The translations under genes and the position numbers were made by a program. 64,000 nt of DNA from Bacillus sp. ISL-7 (GTDB taxonomy: Bacteria; Bacillota; Bacilli; Bacillales_B; DSM-18226). Shown piece by piece: positions 55,549 through 64,000 of the stretch. Positions within the stretch are counted from its first letter, which is position 1; each line of letters starts with the position of its first letter. The notes under the pieces were generated by a model, which saw only the letters and a program-made list of their open reading frames with translations, was not told where the DNA came from and did not search any database. The DNA lies in assembly GCF_018613065.1 (NCBI RefSeq), contig NZ_JAGGQW010000035.1:236974-300973 (forward strand). The letters run 5' to 3'.

Positions 55549-55698
55549 GTCCAGCTCCAGCGCCCTAGCGGCTAGTGTCCTTCGCTCTCCGCCCTACGAT
55601 AAGTAAACATCGAATCTCCTTCGGCTCTTCGTGTTTCCTTTATCTCAGTTGGAGCGCTCCAGGCCATACGCCGCTGAACAGGGCGCCTGCGCTTTTCT
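55549..55698. repeat. Dispersed GC-rich intergenic repeat (~150 bp)
   Basis: Begins GTCCAGCTCCAGCGCCCTAG and ends AGGGCGCCTGCGCTTTTC. Markedly GC-richer than its surroundings, with inverted GCGCCCT / AGGGCGC arms. I recognise the opening from repeated intergenic elements in many Bacillus genomes. It fills the gap between the convergent pckA and ytmB. Confidence 0.75.
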
Positions 55699-55702
55699 TA
55701 CA

Positions 55703-55945
55703 TTAGTTAGTCGAATTTAATGATATTAATTGATAGGTTATGGTCGTGCTGTTATTTTGCAACTCGACTTTTTTTATCAATGCGGTACCACTTGAATCAC
55801 TATCGATTGTTTTTCTTACATCAATCGGAATCTCGATTGGATAAAGTCTGTACCCTTCTTTTTCTAGCAAAAAGACGTTTTCTTCCACTCGTTTCTCTCT
55901 ACCTTTAGTTACTATCATCGTATTTAACTCAAGAGGCATACCCAT
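55703..55945 (-). CDS. ytmB: DUF2584 protein YtmB
   Basis: 80-aa soluble protein of family DUF2584 (MGMPLELNTMIVTKG at the start, DVRKTIDSDSSGTALIKKV in the middle, TITYQLISLNSTN at the end). The ATG at 55945 is preferred because AGGAG lies nine bases upstream and B. subtilis YtmB has the same start; 55951 is closer to the site. Role unknown. Lies 37 bases downstream of ytmA. Confidence 0.83.
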   Translation of the reverse strand: MGMPLELNTMIVTKGREKRVEENVFLLEKEGYRLYPIEIPIDVRKTIDSDSSGTALIKKVELQNNSTTITYQLISLNSTN

Positions 55946-55982
55946 AAACATCCGCTCCTCTACTTGTAATACCTATATATTA

Positions 55983-56777
55983 TCATCTTTTACGGTGACT
56001 TTTCATCCACTTCGTTAAATCATTCACGACTTTTCTATTTACTGCTGGTGGGAAGTAATGTGTAAATTCGTTAAAATACCATGCTTCGACTGGTTTTTCT
56101 ACTAACCTCAGCCTTCTTTCAAGACGATACGCGTGCTCCACCGAAACATTTCCGTCTTTAGCACCATGGATAATCAGGACAGGGGCTTTGATTTTTTCTA
56201 TTTGATAAAGAGGGGTCCTGTCTTGATACCGTTCCGGAAATTTCTGAGGGGTTCCGCCAATGACCCTCTTCATCATTCTCCGTAAATCTTTACGTTCCAA
56301 ATAGGTGAGAGACATATCACTGACCCCGCCCCAGCTGACAACAGACGCGGTCTCAGGGAATTCAATTCCTGTCAAAAGCGCCATTACACCACCCCGCGAG
56401 AACCCAAATATATGTATTTCACGTACTCTGGGAATAGATTTTAACAGCAAAAAGGCGGAAAAGGCGTCTTCCCTGTCGTCCCCGGCAAAATCCTCATTGC
56501 CTTCCCCACCTTGATTTCCACGATAATAAGGTGCAAAAACAACAAAGCCCTCAGCTGCGAACTGGGCAATCCTTGCTGGTCGAACTTTACCAACATTTTT
56601 AATGCCGCCGCGTAAATAAAGGAATCCATCATACTCACCTTCCCCAATCGGTTCCGCAAGCATGCCTTTCACTCGTAATCCATTGGAAAGGTAAGTGATT
56701 ACTTTTAATTCAATATTTGGATTTGGAGAAGGAAAGCGCGTGATATCAACAATCTTTCCGTCATTGTATTGGCTCAT
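55983..56777 (-). CDS. ytmA: Prolyl-oligopeptidase-like alpha/beta hydrolase YtmA
   Basis: 264-aa serine hydrolase: oxyanion segment FAPYYRGNQGG, nucleophile elbow IFGFSRGGVMAL, acid in LIIHGAKDGNVS, His in FNEFTHYFP. ATG at 56777 follows AGGGAAG. Substrate unknown. Upstream of ytmB on the same strand. Confidence 0.85.
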   Translation of the reverse strand: MSQYNDGKIVDITRFPSPNPNIELKVITYLSNGLRVKGMLAEPIGEGEYDGFLYLRGGIKNVGKVRPARIAQFAAEGFVVFAPYYRGNQGGEGNEDFAGDDREDAFSAFLLLKSIPRVREIHIFGFSRGGVMALLTGIEFPETASVVSWGGVSDMSLTYLERKDLRRMMKRVIGGTPQKFPERYQDRTPLYQIEKIKAPVLIIHGAKDGNVSVEHAYRLERRLRLVEKPVEAWYFNEFTHYFPPAVNRKVVNDLTKWMKSHRKR

Positions 56778-56901
56778 CAGCAAAACTTCCCTTTTTTTAT
56801 AAAATTTATTCTCTCTAGGCATTCACACATTTTTCTCCTCTTCATACGATATCTTAGGCAATTAGCCCAGATTTTTTATGATAAATAAGGAGGCTCGCTT
56901 C

Positions 56902-57918
56902 ATGAAAAAATCGTTAAAGTTCAGTTTCTCCTTTCTGCTCATCACTATACTTATGTTTTCACTTGTCGCTTGTAATAGCTCCACAAAAAATGAAACAAAG
57001 AAACTTGAGAAAGTTCGAATCGCTGAAGTTACCCGGTCCATTTTCTATGCCCCGCAGTATGTTGCCCTAGCCAAAGGATTTTTCAAAGCTGAAGGTTTAG
57101 ACGTCACGCTAACAACAACACCCGGCGGCGACAAAACCATGACCACTCTGATTTCTGGGGGGGCCGACGTTGCCCTAGTTGGTTCAGAAACATCGATTTA
57201 CGTTTATGCCCAAGGAGCAAACGACCCCGTCATCAATTTTGCACAATTAACCCAGACCGATGGTACTTTCCTCGTTGCTAGAGAAAAGATTGATAATTTC
57301 TCATGGGACCTCTTAAAAGGAAAAACCTTCTTAGGGCAACGTAAAGGCGGCATGCCACAGATGGTCGGTGAATTTGTTTTAAAGAAGCATGGGATTGATC
57401 CTCAAAAGGATTTGAACCTAATCCAGAACATTGATTTCGCCAATATTGCCAATGCCTTTGCTTCTGGAACGGGCGAATTTGTGCAATTATTTGAGCCAAC
57501 GGCAAGTATTTTTGAAAAAGAAGGAAAAGGTCATATTGTTGCTTCCTTCGGTAAAGAGTCTGGCCACGTACCATATACTACGTTTATGTCCAAGGAAAGC
57601 TATATGAAAGAAAATAAGGGAACGATTGAAAAGTTCACACGAGCAATTTACAAAGCTCAACAATGGGTAGAGTCGCACAGTGCTGAGGAAATTGCAAAAG
57701 CGGTGGAACCGTTTTTTCCAGATACAGATTTAGAAATTATGACCACTGTTGTTGAGCGTTATAAAAATCAAGGATCTTTTGCAACAGATCCTATCCTTGA
57801 CCAAGAGGAGTGGAACAATCTACAAAACATCATGAACGAAGCAGGAGTACTGCCAAAAGAAGTAGATCATCAAACACTTGTAAATACAGAGATAGCTGAA
57901 AAGATAATAAAAGAATAA
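56902..57918 (+). CDS. ytlA: ABC transporter substrate-binding lipoprotein YtlA
   Basis: 338 aa, lipoprotein signal (lipobox SLVAC) and an NMT1/SsuA-like fold for nitrate, sulfonate, taurine or thiamine-precursor ligands. Motif YVALAKGFFKAEGLDV is family-typical. ATG at 56902 follows GGAGG. First gene of ytlA-ytlC-ytlD. Ligand unknown. Confidence 0.88.
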   Translation: MKKSLKFSFSFLLITILMFSLVACNSSTKNETKKLEKVRIAEVTRSIFYAPQYVALAKGFFKAEGLDVTLTTTPGGDKTMTTLISGGADVALVGSETSIYVYAQGANDPVINFAQLTQTDGTFLVAREKIDNFSWDLLKGKTFLGQRKGGMPQMVGEFVLKKHGIDPQKDLNLIQNIDFANIANAFASGTGEFVQLFEPTASIFEKEGKGHIVASFGKESGHVPYTTFMSKESYMKENKGTIEKFTRAIYKAQQWVESHSAEEIAKAVEPFFPDTDLEIMTTVVERYKNQGSFATDPILDQEEWNNLQNIMNEAGVLPKEVDHQTLVNTEIAEKIIKE

Positions 57919-57938
57919 AGGAAAGGGAGGCCGTCCTT

Positions 57939-58715
57939 ATGAGCTTTTTGACCGTTCAAAATATTCATCACACCTATTTTACTAAAGCCTCTGCCACCAC
58001 GGCCCTCTCCGACATTTCATTAACAGTGGAGGAGGGCGAGTTTGTCTCCCTCCTCGGCCCAAGCGGCTGTGGTAAGACGACTCTGCTTTCCATTATTTCT
58101 AGTTTGCTTAAACCAACGCAAGGTACTGTCTTGTTAGAAAAAAAGCCGGTAACTACCGCAAAAAACCAAATCGGTTATATGCTCCAACAAGATTATTTGT
58201 TCCCTTGGAAAACGATTGAAGAGAATATCCTGATCGGTTTGAAGTTATCAAAGCAGTTGAACCAAAAAACAAGATTGGCTGCCCTTGGCCTGTTAAGCCA
58301 AATCGGATTAACAGGGGTGGAAAAACAGCTTCCTAGGCAGTTATCTGGGGGTATGAGGCAGCGGGTGGCTCTCGTCCGGACGCTTGCCACAGAACCAAAA
58401 CTGCTTATGCTTGATGAACCTTTTTCCGCTCTCGATTATCAAACTAAGCTTAAATTGGAGGATTTAGTATCACAAACATTAGATGAATTTGGAAAAACAG
58501 CTATTCTCGTTACTCACGATATTGGTGAGGCTATTGCCATGAGCGATCGCGTTTTTCTGCTTTCACCAAGTCCAGGGAGAATCTATAAAACATTTACGAT
58601 GCCGGAGGAACTAAGAAATATATCCCCATTTGAAGCAAGGAATCACGAGGCATTTTCAAGTATCTTTCAAACCATATGGAAGGAGTTGGAGTCTCTTGAG
58701 CCAGAAAAAGAATAA
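57939..58715 (+). CDS. ytlC: ABC transporter ATP-binding protein YtlC
   Basis: 258-aa ATPase with Walker [10 protein letters not shown] at about 40-48, the [16 protein letters not shown] signature, and Walker [13 protein letters not shown]. Typical of SsuB/TauB/NrtD importers. AAGGGAGG site before the ATG. 3' end overlaps the start of ytlD by 20 bases. Confidence 0.92.
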   Translation: MSFLTVQNIHHTYFTKASATTALSDISLTVEEGEFVSLLGPSGCGKTTLLSIISSLLKPTQGTVLLEKKPVTTAKNQIGYMLQQDYLFPWKTIEENILIGLKLSKQLNQKTRLAALGLLSQIGLTGVEKQLPRQLSGGMRQRVALVRTLATEPKLLMLDEPFSALDYQTKLKLEDLVSQTLDEFGKTAILVTHDIGEAIAMSDRVFLLSPSPGRIYKTFTMPEELRNISPFEARNHEAFSSIFQTIWKELESLEPEKE

Positions 58716-59502
58716 GCTGGAACTCCTCCATAAAAATTATATTCAATCACTGCAGGTTGAAAAAAGATGGGTCGGATTTTATCAGGCGATCATTTTTATC
58801 GTCTTTTTCTCTAGTTGGGAATTGTTTAGTCAAAAACAGTGGATTGACCCGCTTCTTTTCAGTTCTCCCTCAAAGATATGGAACTTACTCCTGGAAAAAA
58901 TCCAGGATGGTACTTTAGTTAGCAATATTGGGGTAACCTTAACGGAAACCGTCCTGGGATTTATTCTAGGCACACTACTGGGTACGATATTAGCTGCTAT
59001 CCTCTGGTGGTCACCAATGATTTCAAGGGTGCTTGATCCTTATCTTGTTATTTTAAATGCCATGCCGAAAGTCGCATTAGGGCCCATTTTGATTGTGGTG
59101 CTAGGTCCTGGGTACTCATCGATTATTGCCATGGGCGCGATTATCTCAATTATCATTACCACCATTGTGGTATACACCTCATTTAAAGAGGTGGATCCGA
59201 ATTATCTTAAAGTACTCCAAACTTTCGGAGCTACTCGTTGGCAATGCTTCAAAGAAGCTATCCTCCCTGCGAGTTTTCCAACGATTATTTCTACTCTTAA
59301 GGTAAATGTCGGTCTGTCTTGGGTCGGTGTGATCGTAGGTGAATTCCTAGTATCCTCTAGAGGACTTGGATACATGATCATTTATGGCTTCCAAGTATTT
59401 AATTTTACACTTGTTTTCTTATCACTTTTGGTTATCGCGGTATTTGCTACCATTATGTACCAGCTTGTTGAATTATTAGAGAAAAAAATTATCAAAGAAT
59501 AG
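58696..59502 (+). CDS. ytlD: ABC transporter permease YtlD
   Basis: 268-aa membrane protein with about six helices and the EAA-type loop [24 protein letters not shown]. Start taken as TTG at 58696 ([11 protein letters not shown]), with AAGGAG ten bases upstream inside ytlC; the longer frame from 58630 is not supported. SsuC/TauC type. Confidence 0.85.
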   Translation: MSQKKNKLELLHKNYIQSLQVEKRWVGFYQAIIFIVFFSSWELFSQKQWIDPLLFSSPSKIWNLLLEKIQDGTLVSNIGVTLTETVLGFILGTLLGTILAAILWWSPMISRVLDPYLVILNAMPKVALGPILIVVLGPGYSSIIAMGAIISIIITTIVVYTSFKEVDPNYLKVLQTFGATRWQCFKEAILPASFPTIISTLKVNVGLSWVGVIVGEFLVSSRGLGYMIIYGFQVFNFTLVFLSLLVIAVFATIMYQLVELLEKKIIKE

Positions 59503-59523
59503 TGGATTGTCATGTACTTTCTG

Positions 59524-59997
59524 CTATTCTTTTTCGTGCTTTTGAATGAGTTTAACGCATTGCTCGACGACTTGGTCTTTCATAATAAAGCTGTAATCAT
59601 CCCCAAATCGCTGTTGCAATATATCTCCTTTAACAACAACAGGACCATTGGTTTCGTGGTAACTAGTCGTTTCTTCAACCCTAGCGACCTTTCCCCAAAA
59701 GACAGCCTTCACATAAGACCTCATCGGGTCGGTAAATTTATACTCAGCAATAAATTTTAGCTCACCTAGGATTGCACCTGTCTCTTCATAAGTTTCTCGG
59801 TGGGCTGCCTCCTCAAGAGTTTCCCCTGATTCCATTTTTCCACCCGGAAATTCAAGTCCTCTTTTTTTATGGTTCGTCAATAGCCACTCTTCCCCATATT
59901 GGCAAATAACTAACACATGTTTTGCTGCCTCTTCGAAAGCATTTGGTAAAAACGACAATTCTACTGGATTCCCATTTTCATCTAAAAATCGCATCAT
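59524..59997 (-). CDS. ytkD: Nudix hydrolase YtkD
   Basis: 157-aa nucleoside triphosphatase; B. subtilis YtkD (MutTA) hydrolyses 8-oxo-dGTP and other NTPs. Nudix box GGKMESGETLEEAAHRETYEETG (split across the helix) is intact. Convergent with ytlD, only 21 bases apart. Weak ribosome site. Confidence 0.9.
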   Translation of the reverse strand: MMRFLDENGNPVELSFLPNAFEEAAKHVLVICQYGEEWLLTNHKKRGLEFPGGKMESGETLEEAAHRETYEETGAILGELKFIAEYKFTDPMRSYVKAVFWGKVARVEETTSYHETNGPVVVKGDILQQRFGDDYSFIMKDQVVEQCVKLIQKHEKE

Positions 59998-60042
59998 CTA
60001 ATTTCCGCCTCAACTATTTTATACTTAATTATAATAAAAAAA

Positions 60043-60070
60043 AGAAAAATCCTAAAGTTAGGATTTTTCT
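60043..60070. terminator. Hairpin between hypothetical gene and ytkD
   Basis: AGAAAAATCCTAA / TTAGGATTTTTCT stem with a two-base loop; ends the hypothetical gene at 60085-60402. Confidence 0.75.
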
Positions 60071-60084
60071 TACAGGTGAAAATT

Positions 60085-60402
60085 TTATTTTGGTAGAATA
60101 TTCATACTTTCAATATGATTTTTTGCTTCCTCGTCACCAAGTTTATGCAACATCCCATATACTTGCTGAATCGTACTGTCATATGCATCGTTTTCACGGT
60201 CATAATGATACTCAACATAAGGCACATGGGCTCTAATGAAGTTTTTCCACTCGGTGGAATAGTTTTGGTCAAAAAGCTCGCGCAGCTGGGTTATTTCTTC
60301 ATTATCTGCCTGTATTTTATAGCTCCAGGTTGAACTTGTTGCACTTTGAGATATTTCACCGCTTCCAACATCTATATAATAGGTCTTCTTTTGCTGATCC
60401 AT
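60085..60402 (-). CDS. Conserved hypothetical protein (105 aa)
   Basis: Soluble protein with start MDQQKKTYYIDVGSGEISQS and a helical rest (ELFDQNYSTEWKNFIRAHVPYVEYHYDREND). No catalytic motif that I can name. AAGGGGATG site before the ATG gives good support for translation. Sits between ytkD and the ytzI group; in B. subtilis the ytkC-dps region occupies this place. Confidence 0.7.
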   Translation of the reverse strand: MDQQKKTYYIDVGSGEISQSATSSTWSYKIQADNEEITQLRELFDQNYSTEWKNFIRAHVPYVEYHYDRENDAYDSTIQQVYGMLHKLGDEEAKNHIESMNILPK

Positions 60403-60603
60403 TATGTCATCCCCTTTTACTCATTAGTAATTTGCAAATAGAAAAAATTTATTCTTTGTCAAATTTCGATTATTTTTTTAGAAATGAATACGCTATAATA
60501 AACATACAATCAAAGAAACAGATTTTTCTGTTAATTTACAAACGGTTAAGGTAGAATTATTTTATACTTATAAGGGAAAAGAATAACTAGGAGGTGTATC
60601 GAA

Positions 60604-60861
60604 ATGAAATTAGTTGATGAGTTGTACGAAATGTACCGAAACAAGCTAACCGGTGATGAAGAGGATATCGACATGCTGGCATTTGCCTTTTTAGAAGAGA
60701 TGTCACATGAGGATCTACTTGCTTTAATCCAAGAAATGGATAAGCAGGAATTATACAATTTAATGGGTATTTATTTAATTGAAAGTTTGAAAGGTAAATT
60801 TGCCCAAGAAGAGTACGGACAACATCGCACAAATACTTATCATCCTCGAAATATTCATTGA
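60604..60861 (+). CDS. Small acidic hypothetical protein (85 aa)
   Basis: Helical acidic protein (MKLVDELYEMYRNKLTGDEE, EEMSHEDLLALIQEMDKQELYNLMGIYLIE) with a basic His/Arg tail. AGGAGG lies eight bases before the ATG. Possibly the DUF6154 family of bacilli; I am not certain. Lies upstream of ytzI on the same strand. Confidence 0.75.
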   Translation: MKLVDELYEMYRNKLTGDEEDIDMLAFAFLEEMSHEDLLALIQEMDKQELYNLMGIYLIESLKGKFAQEEYGQHRTNTYHPRNIH

Positions 60862-60971
60862 TTGTACATAAAAACATAAGGAAGGAAGTTCAAACACGGG
60901 CTTCCCTTTTTCTTTTCTCAAGAAAGCATCCATTTATGCTACAATAAAGAAAAAAGGAGGCATTCACACGA

Positions 60972-61145
60972 ATGTATGTAGTAGCTGTTATTTGTATTAT
61001 TATTGTTATCATTGTCCTTCTTCTAGCCGTGGGCACCACTTCTAAAGCCTACACATATAAACATACTGTGGACCCAATAGAAAATAATCCATATCTTGAC
61101 CAAGAGAAGGACCAAGAACATAATCAGGATCAAAATAAAGCTTAA
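60972..61145 (+). CDS. ytzI: YtzI small membrane protein
   Basis: 57 aa: one N-terminal membrane helix (VVAVICIIIVIIVLLLAV), then TSKAYTYKHTVDPIENNPYLD as conserved cytoplasmic or outer motif, and a Gln/Asp-rich tail. GGAGG with ten-base spacing to the ATG. Same motif as B. subtilis YtzI, next to luxS. Function unknown. Confidence 0.8.
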   Translation: MYVVAVICIIIVIIVLLLAVGTTSKAYTYKHTVDPIENNPYLDQEKDQEHNQDQNKA

Positions 61146-61147
61146 AA

Positions 61148-61176
61148 AAATTCCTATTCAAGTAGAATAGGAATTT
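61148..61176. terminator. Bidirectional terminator ytzI/luxS
   Basis: AAATTCCTATTC / GAATAGGAATTT, five-base loop, T run. Confidence 0.8.
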
Positions 61177-61206
61177 TTATTATTTGTCTAGCTTCAGCTT
61201 ATCTAA

Positions 61207-61680
61207 TTAAGCAAATACCTGTTTAAGGTCTTCCTTGCTTTGTTCAAGCCAGAAACGCATTAAACGTTTAGCGCCTTCCAAATCATGCAGTTTTGCTTGG
61301 CCGCATTGTCGTTCATTTGCAGCAGGAATTTCGACGATTTTAACTGCAGCCTTCATTGTATCCTCAAGAAGATCAATGATTTCCTCCACAGTCGGCTCGC
61401 CGCTGACAACAAGGTAATAGCCGGTTTGGCAGCCCATTGGTGAAATATCGATAATATCAAAGTGATCATACTTCTCGGAGTGCTCACGAAGATTAAAGGC
61501 AAGCAAGTGCTCTAGTGTATGAATGACATCAGGTTTCATCGCCTGTTTATTGGGCTGGCAAAAGCGAATATCATATTTATTAACAACACCGTCACTTCCA
61601 ACTTTGTGGACCCCGCAATGTCTCACATAAGGGGCTTTAACAGCGTTATGATCTAAATCAAAGCTTTCAACTGAAGGCAT
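61207..61680 (-). CDS. luxS: S-ribosylhomocysteine lyase (AI-2 synthase)
   Basis: 157-aa iron/zinc enzyme cleaving S-ribosylhomocysteine to homocysteine and the AI-2 precursor DPD. Metal motif HTLEHLLA (HxxEH) and a later cysteine in [11 protein letters not shown] complete the site; H in VRHCGVHK supports catalysis. ATG at 61680 follows GGAG by eight bases. Completes the activated methyl cycle with metK in this window. Confidence 0.95.
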   Translation of the reverse strand: MPSVESFDLDHNAVKAPYVRHCGVHKVGSDGVVNKYDIRFCQPNKQAMKPDVIHTLEHLLAFNLREHSEKYDHFDIIDISPMGCQTGYYLVVSGEPTVEEIIDLLEDTMKAAVKIVEIPAANERQCGQAKLHDLEGAKRLMRFWLEQSKEDLKQVFA

Positions 61681-61821
61681 CGATATCACTCCTTTTTTTA
61701 TCTACCATTTATCATACAATAAATTCCGAGTTTTTTCATCCACTTACATACAATTAACAATTTAGACGATATTATTTATTTATGGTATCTTGTAGTTAAT
61801 TGTAGTTAAGGAGAGATTGGC

Positions 61822-62049
61822 ATGTTAAAAAAAGCCTTCCTAGCGATTATACGTTTTTATCAAATTGTTATCTCACCTATAAAACCGCCGACCTGCCGTT
61901 TTTATCCTACTTGTTCCCATTATGGGCTGGAAGCGATTGGGCGGTTTGGTGCTTTAAAAGGCGGCTGGCTCACTATCAAAAGGATATCAAAATGTCATCC
62001 CTTTCATCCTGGTGGCTTGGATCCTGTTCCTGAAAAAGAGAAGCTTTAA
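61822..62049 (+). CDS. yidD: Membrane protein insertion efficiency factor YidD
   Basis: 75-aa DUF37 protein with an N-terminal amphipathic/hydrophobic helix and [15 protein letters not shown] and [13 protein letters not shown] motifs, all typical. Thought to help YidC/SpoIIIJ insertion. AAGGAGAG precedes the ATG. Its stop overlaps that of the convergent ytiB. B. subtilis YtjA. Confidence 0.92.
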   Translation: MLKKAFLAIIRFYQIVISPIKPPTCRFYPTCSHYGLEAIGRFGALKGGWLTIKRISKCHPFHPGGLDPVPEKEKL

Positions 62050-62618
62050 TTCTTATTGCCATCAACAATTAAATCAAGCTTTCCTGTCTTTGGGTCGATG
62101 ACCAATCCATGAACAGGAACACCCTTTGGCATTAATGGATGATTTTTTATGATATCTACACTGTGCTCAACACTCTCGGTCACATTATCAAATCCATGAA
62201 GCCATTTTTTAATGTTGATGCCAGAATATGTAAGCGTATCAATCGTTTCTTCTGATATTCCACGCTCCATCATACTCTCGATCACTGGTTCAGCTTTAAG
62301 ACCGCTCATGCCGCAATCATAATGGGCAATGACTAAAACCTCTTGAGCCTTCAATTGATAAACAGCAATCAGTATACTTCTCATCACACTTCCAAAAGGG
62401 TGTGACACTAGGCCGCCGGCGTCTTTTATGAGCTTCGCATCACCATTTCCCAAATTCAATGCTTTCGGCAATAATTCCAATAGTCTGGTATCCATACATG
62501 TAAGAATCACCATACGTTTATTAGGAAATTTAGTTGTTTCATACTTTTCATATTCGTGGTTCTCCACAAATTTTTTATTATAGTCTAAGAGCTCATTCAA
62601 TAATGTAGGGTTACTCAT
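62046..62618 (-). CDS. ytiB: Beta-class carbonic anhydrase YtiB
   Basis: 190-aa zinc enzyme interconverting CO2 and bicarbonate. Zinc ligands: Cys in [14 protein letters not shown] (CxDxR) and His/Cys in [11 protein letters not shown] at 62618 follows AAGGATGG. With the gamma type ytoA the window encodes two carbonic-anhydrase classes. In B. subtilis ytiB lies beside a Zur-controlled gene. Confidence 0.93.
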   Translation of the reverse strand: MSNPTLLNELLDYNKKFVENHEYEKYETTKFPNKRMVILTCMDTRLLELLPKALNLGNGDAKLIKDAGGLVSHPFGSVMRSILIAVYQLKAQEVLVIAHYDCGMSGLKAEPVIESMMERGISEETIDTLTYSGINIKKWLHGFDNVTESVEHSVDIIKNHPLMPKGVPVHGLVIDPKTGKLDLIVDGNKN

Positions 62619-62728
62619 GATAACCATCCTTTCTATTGTTTCTTTCTAAGCATACCTAATTTTTAATGATGAAACAAAATTTTTTACTTGCTTTTAAGGA
62701 ATTTTTTTTGTAAGATACAAATGGAAAT

Positions 62729-62809
62729 CGGAATCGTTCCGTATTATACATTCGTAATCATTCAGAATTCAAAAAAAATTTCGATATTAAATCGTAATTA
62801 ATCCGATTT
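62729..62809 (+). promoter_or_regulatory. Zur-like operators upstream of zinc lipoprotein
   Basis: Three dyads in 80 bases: CGGAA-TCG-TTCCG (62729-62741), TCGTAATCATTCAGA (62752-62766) and TCGTAATTAATCCGA (62792-62806). The last two resemble the Bacillus Zur box TCGTAATNATTACGA with a perfect left half. Confidence 0.6.
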
Positions 62810-62832
62810 AATAATATATTGAAGGAGTCTTT

Positions 62833-63768
62833 ATGAAAAAAATCATCCTTTTCCTTTCTTTTCTGTTACCATTAAGTCTTCTGTTGTCCGCGTGTTCAAA
62901 TAGTAAAGACCATGTACAAAAAAAGAAGGACCAGTTAACTATTTATACAACAGTATTCCCACTTCAATATTTTACTGCACAAATTGGTGGAAAATATGTA
63001 AATGTAAAAACGATCTATCCCCCTGGGGCAGATGAACACACATTTGAACCATCCCAAAAGGATATGATGAATTTAGCCGATTCCGACTTATTTTTCTACA
63101 TTGGACTTGGACTTGAAGGATTTGTGGAAAAAGCAAAGGGAACATTGAAAAATGAACATGTAACATTAGTCCCAACGGCTGAGGAACTAAAACTCCCAAA
63201 AAGCGACGATTCACATGAAGAAGAACATGACCATAGCAATTCGGATGTCAACCCACATGTATGGCTTGACCCCATTTATTCAAAGGAAATGGCTGCTGTC
63301 ATCCGTGATTCATTAATTAAACAAATGCCGCAGCACAAAGAACTATTCAATGAGAATTTTAAACAACTTGCCCAAAAGTTAGATGAACTAAATACTAAAT
63401 ATAAGCAGACGCTTACACATGCGAAGCATAAAAAGATTATCGTTACACATGCGGCGTTCAGTTATTGGGAAAAACGTTATGGGATTGAACAAATCAGCAT
63501 ATCTGGTCTTTCGACTGCTAATGAGCCAACCCAAAAGGAATTAGAAAAAATTATTTCTGTAGCTGAACATGATGGTATACACTATATGCTTTTCGAACAA
63601 AATGTCCAATCAAAACTTGGAAAAATTGTTCAAAAAGAAATTGGGGCAAAGGCATTACACATTCATAATCTTGCTGTTTTGTCTACCGACAACATCAAAA
63701 ACAAAGAAACCTATTTTTCATTAATGAATAAAAATCTTGAATCATTAGAAATAGCCTTAAATAACTAA
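62833..63768 (+). CDS. znuA: Zinc ABC transporter substrate-binding lipoprotein (ZnuA/AdcA-like)
   Basis: 311-aa lipoprotein (lipobox LLSAC). ZnuA landmarks: PGADEHTFEPSQ metal His, acidic His-rich loop HEEEHDHSN, NPHVWLDP, VTHAAFSYWEKRYGIEQISI. Binds Zn2+ outside the membrane for an ABC importer; the ATPase and permease genes are not next to it in the window. GGAG precedes the ATG. Zinc repression via Zur is likely. Confidence 0.9.
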   Translation: MKKIILFLSFLLPLSLLLSACSNSKDHVQKKKDQLTIYTTVFPLQYFTAQIGGKYVNVKTIYPPGADEHTFEPSQKDMMNLADSDLFFYIGLGLEGFVEKAKGTLKNEHVTLVPTAEELKLPKSDDSHEEEHDHSNSDVNPHVWLDPIYSKEMAAVIRDSLIKQMPQHKELFNENFKQLAQKLDELNTKYKQTLTHAKHKKIIVTHAAFSYWEKRYGIEQISISGLSTANEPTQKELEKIISVAEHDGIHYMLFEQNVQSKLGKIVQKEIGAKALHIHNLAVLSTDNIKNKETYFSLMNKNLESLEIALNN

Positions 63769-63780
63769 ATTTAAAGATGA

Positions 63781-63812
63781 AATGAACCAGGCAGCTTTTG
63801 ACCTGGTTCATT
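63781..63812 (+). terminator. Terminator after znuA
   Basis: AATGAACCAGG / CCTGGTTCATT, ten-base loop, T run. Confidence 0.85.
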
Positions 63813-63843
63813 TTTATATATTCTCTTTTAAATTTGGATGTTG

Positions 63844-63915
63844 ATTTCCGCTTCAGACGCTTCGCTTTCCGCGGGCGGTCCGGGGAGCCTCCTCGGCGCT
63901 AAGCGGAGGGCACTG
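63844..63915. repeat. Dispersed GC-rich repeat near right edge
   Basis: TTCAGACGCTTCGCTTTCCGCGGGCGGTCC... (split) with AGCCTCCTCGGCGCT; a well-known scattered intergenic element of bacilli, GC-rich against its surroundings. The rest of 63769-64000 contains no gene. Confidence 0.7.
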
Positions 63916-63960
63916 AAAAACTTACGTTTTTATTTTTTATGGTTGAACAAAAGACAAAAA

Positions 63961-63997
63961 AAGCAACTTTCTTCCGAAATAGAAGATAAAGTTGCTT
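63961..63997. terminator. Hairpin at right edge
   Basis: AAGCAACTTT / AAAGTTGCTT with inner CTTC / GAAG, A run upstream: looks like a terminator for a gene on the minus strand beyond the edge. Confidence 0.5.
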
Positions 63998-64000
63998 GTT

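Overview
The window is chromosomal DNA from a low-GC, spore-forming Bacillaceae (Bacillus in the broad sense; a Neobacillus-like genus is a guess from general likeness, not a computed placement). Gene order closely follows the Bacillus subtilis ccpA-aroA-ytx-murC-sftA-ytp-yto-ytn-ytm-amyX-ytl-ytk-ytz-leuS-ytq-ytp-asnB-metK-pckA-ytm-ytl-ytk-luxS-ytiB segment. Almost all genes have strong GGAGG-type ribosome sites, TTG starts are common, and genes are separated by clear intrinsic terminators. No tRNA, rRNA, prophage or CRISPR array was seen.

Layout. 1-6 kb: 5' part of ccpA, aroA (DAHP synthase/chorismate mutase), the ytxGHJ stress operon behind a sigma-B-type promoter, ampS, murC. 6-15 kb: sftA translocase, ytpQ, ytpP, a DUF84 NTPase, ytoP, ytzB, ytnP, trmB, ytzH, ytmP (ytpR, usual between ytpQ and sftA, is missing). 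15-22 kb: amyX pullulanase, ytlR lipid kinase, thpR, a cysteine synthase, dat, ytzE. 22-30 kb is the accessory stretch: amino-acid permease, LysR regulator divergent from a YhgE/Pip membrane protein, SRPBCC-ArsR pair, an AAA ATPase broken by one in-frame TAG, and a 12-unit array of 52-bp hairpin repeats. 30-36 kb: speD, dps with a PerR/Fur-like box, a lipoprotein polysaccharide deacetylase, ytzG, ytgP, ytfP, cse60. 36.6-38.5 kb: a three-gene operon made of an N-anchored Asn/Gln/Ser-rich protein ending in DTTTGGT, an ApbE flavin transferase and a ferric-reductase-like haem membrane protein. 38.5-45 kb: rhodanese, leuS with a leucine T-box, an MFS exporter, an IS3-family element with a 4-bp target duplication. 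45-64 kb: ytzC, ytqA, mnmM, ytpAB, gamma carbonic anhydrase, asnB, metK with SAM-I riboswitch, pckA with a CcpN-like box, ytmAB, the ytlACD ABC importer, ytkD, luxS, yidD, beta carbonic anhydrase and a zinc-binding lipoprotein behind Zur-like dyads.

How it fits together. Much of the window is core housekeeping: cell wall (murC, ytgP, dat), translation (leuS, trmB, mnmM, ytzG), methionine/SAM cycle (metK, luxS, speD), carbon control (ccpA, pckA), stress (ytxGHJ, dps) and metals (zinc lipoprotein). The most promising unexplained items are the candidate minimal flavinylated electron-transfer operon at 36.6-38.5 kb and two unrelated-sequence repeat arrays that share a 52-bp period and a 10-bp-stem hairpin, both lying between convergent genes. 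Functional calls come from recognised motifs and remembered gene order; no database search was run.
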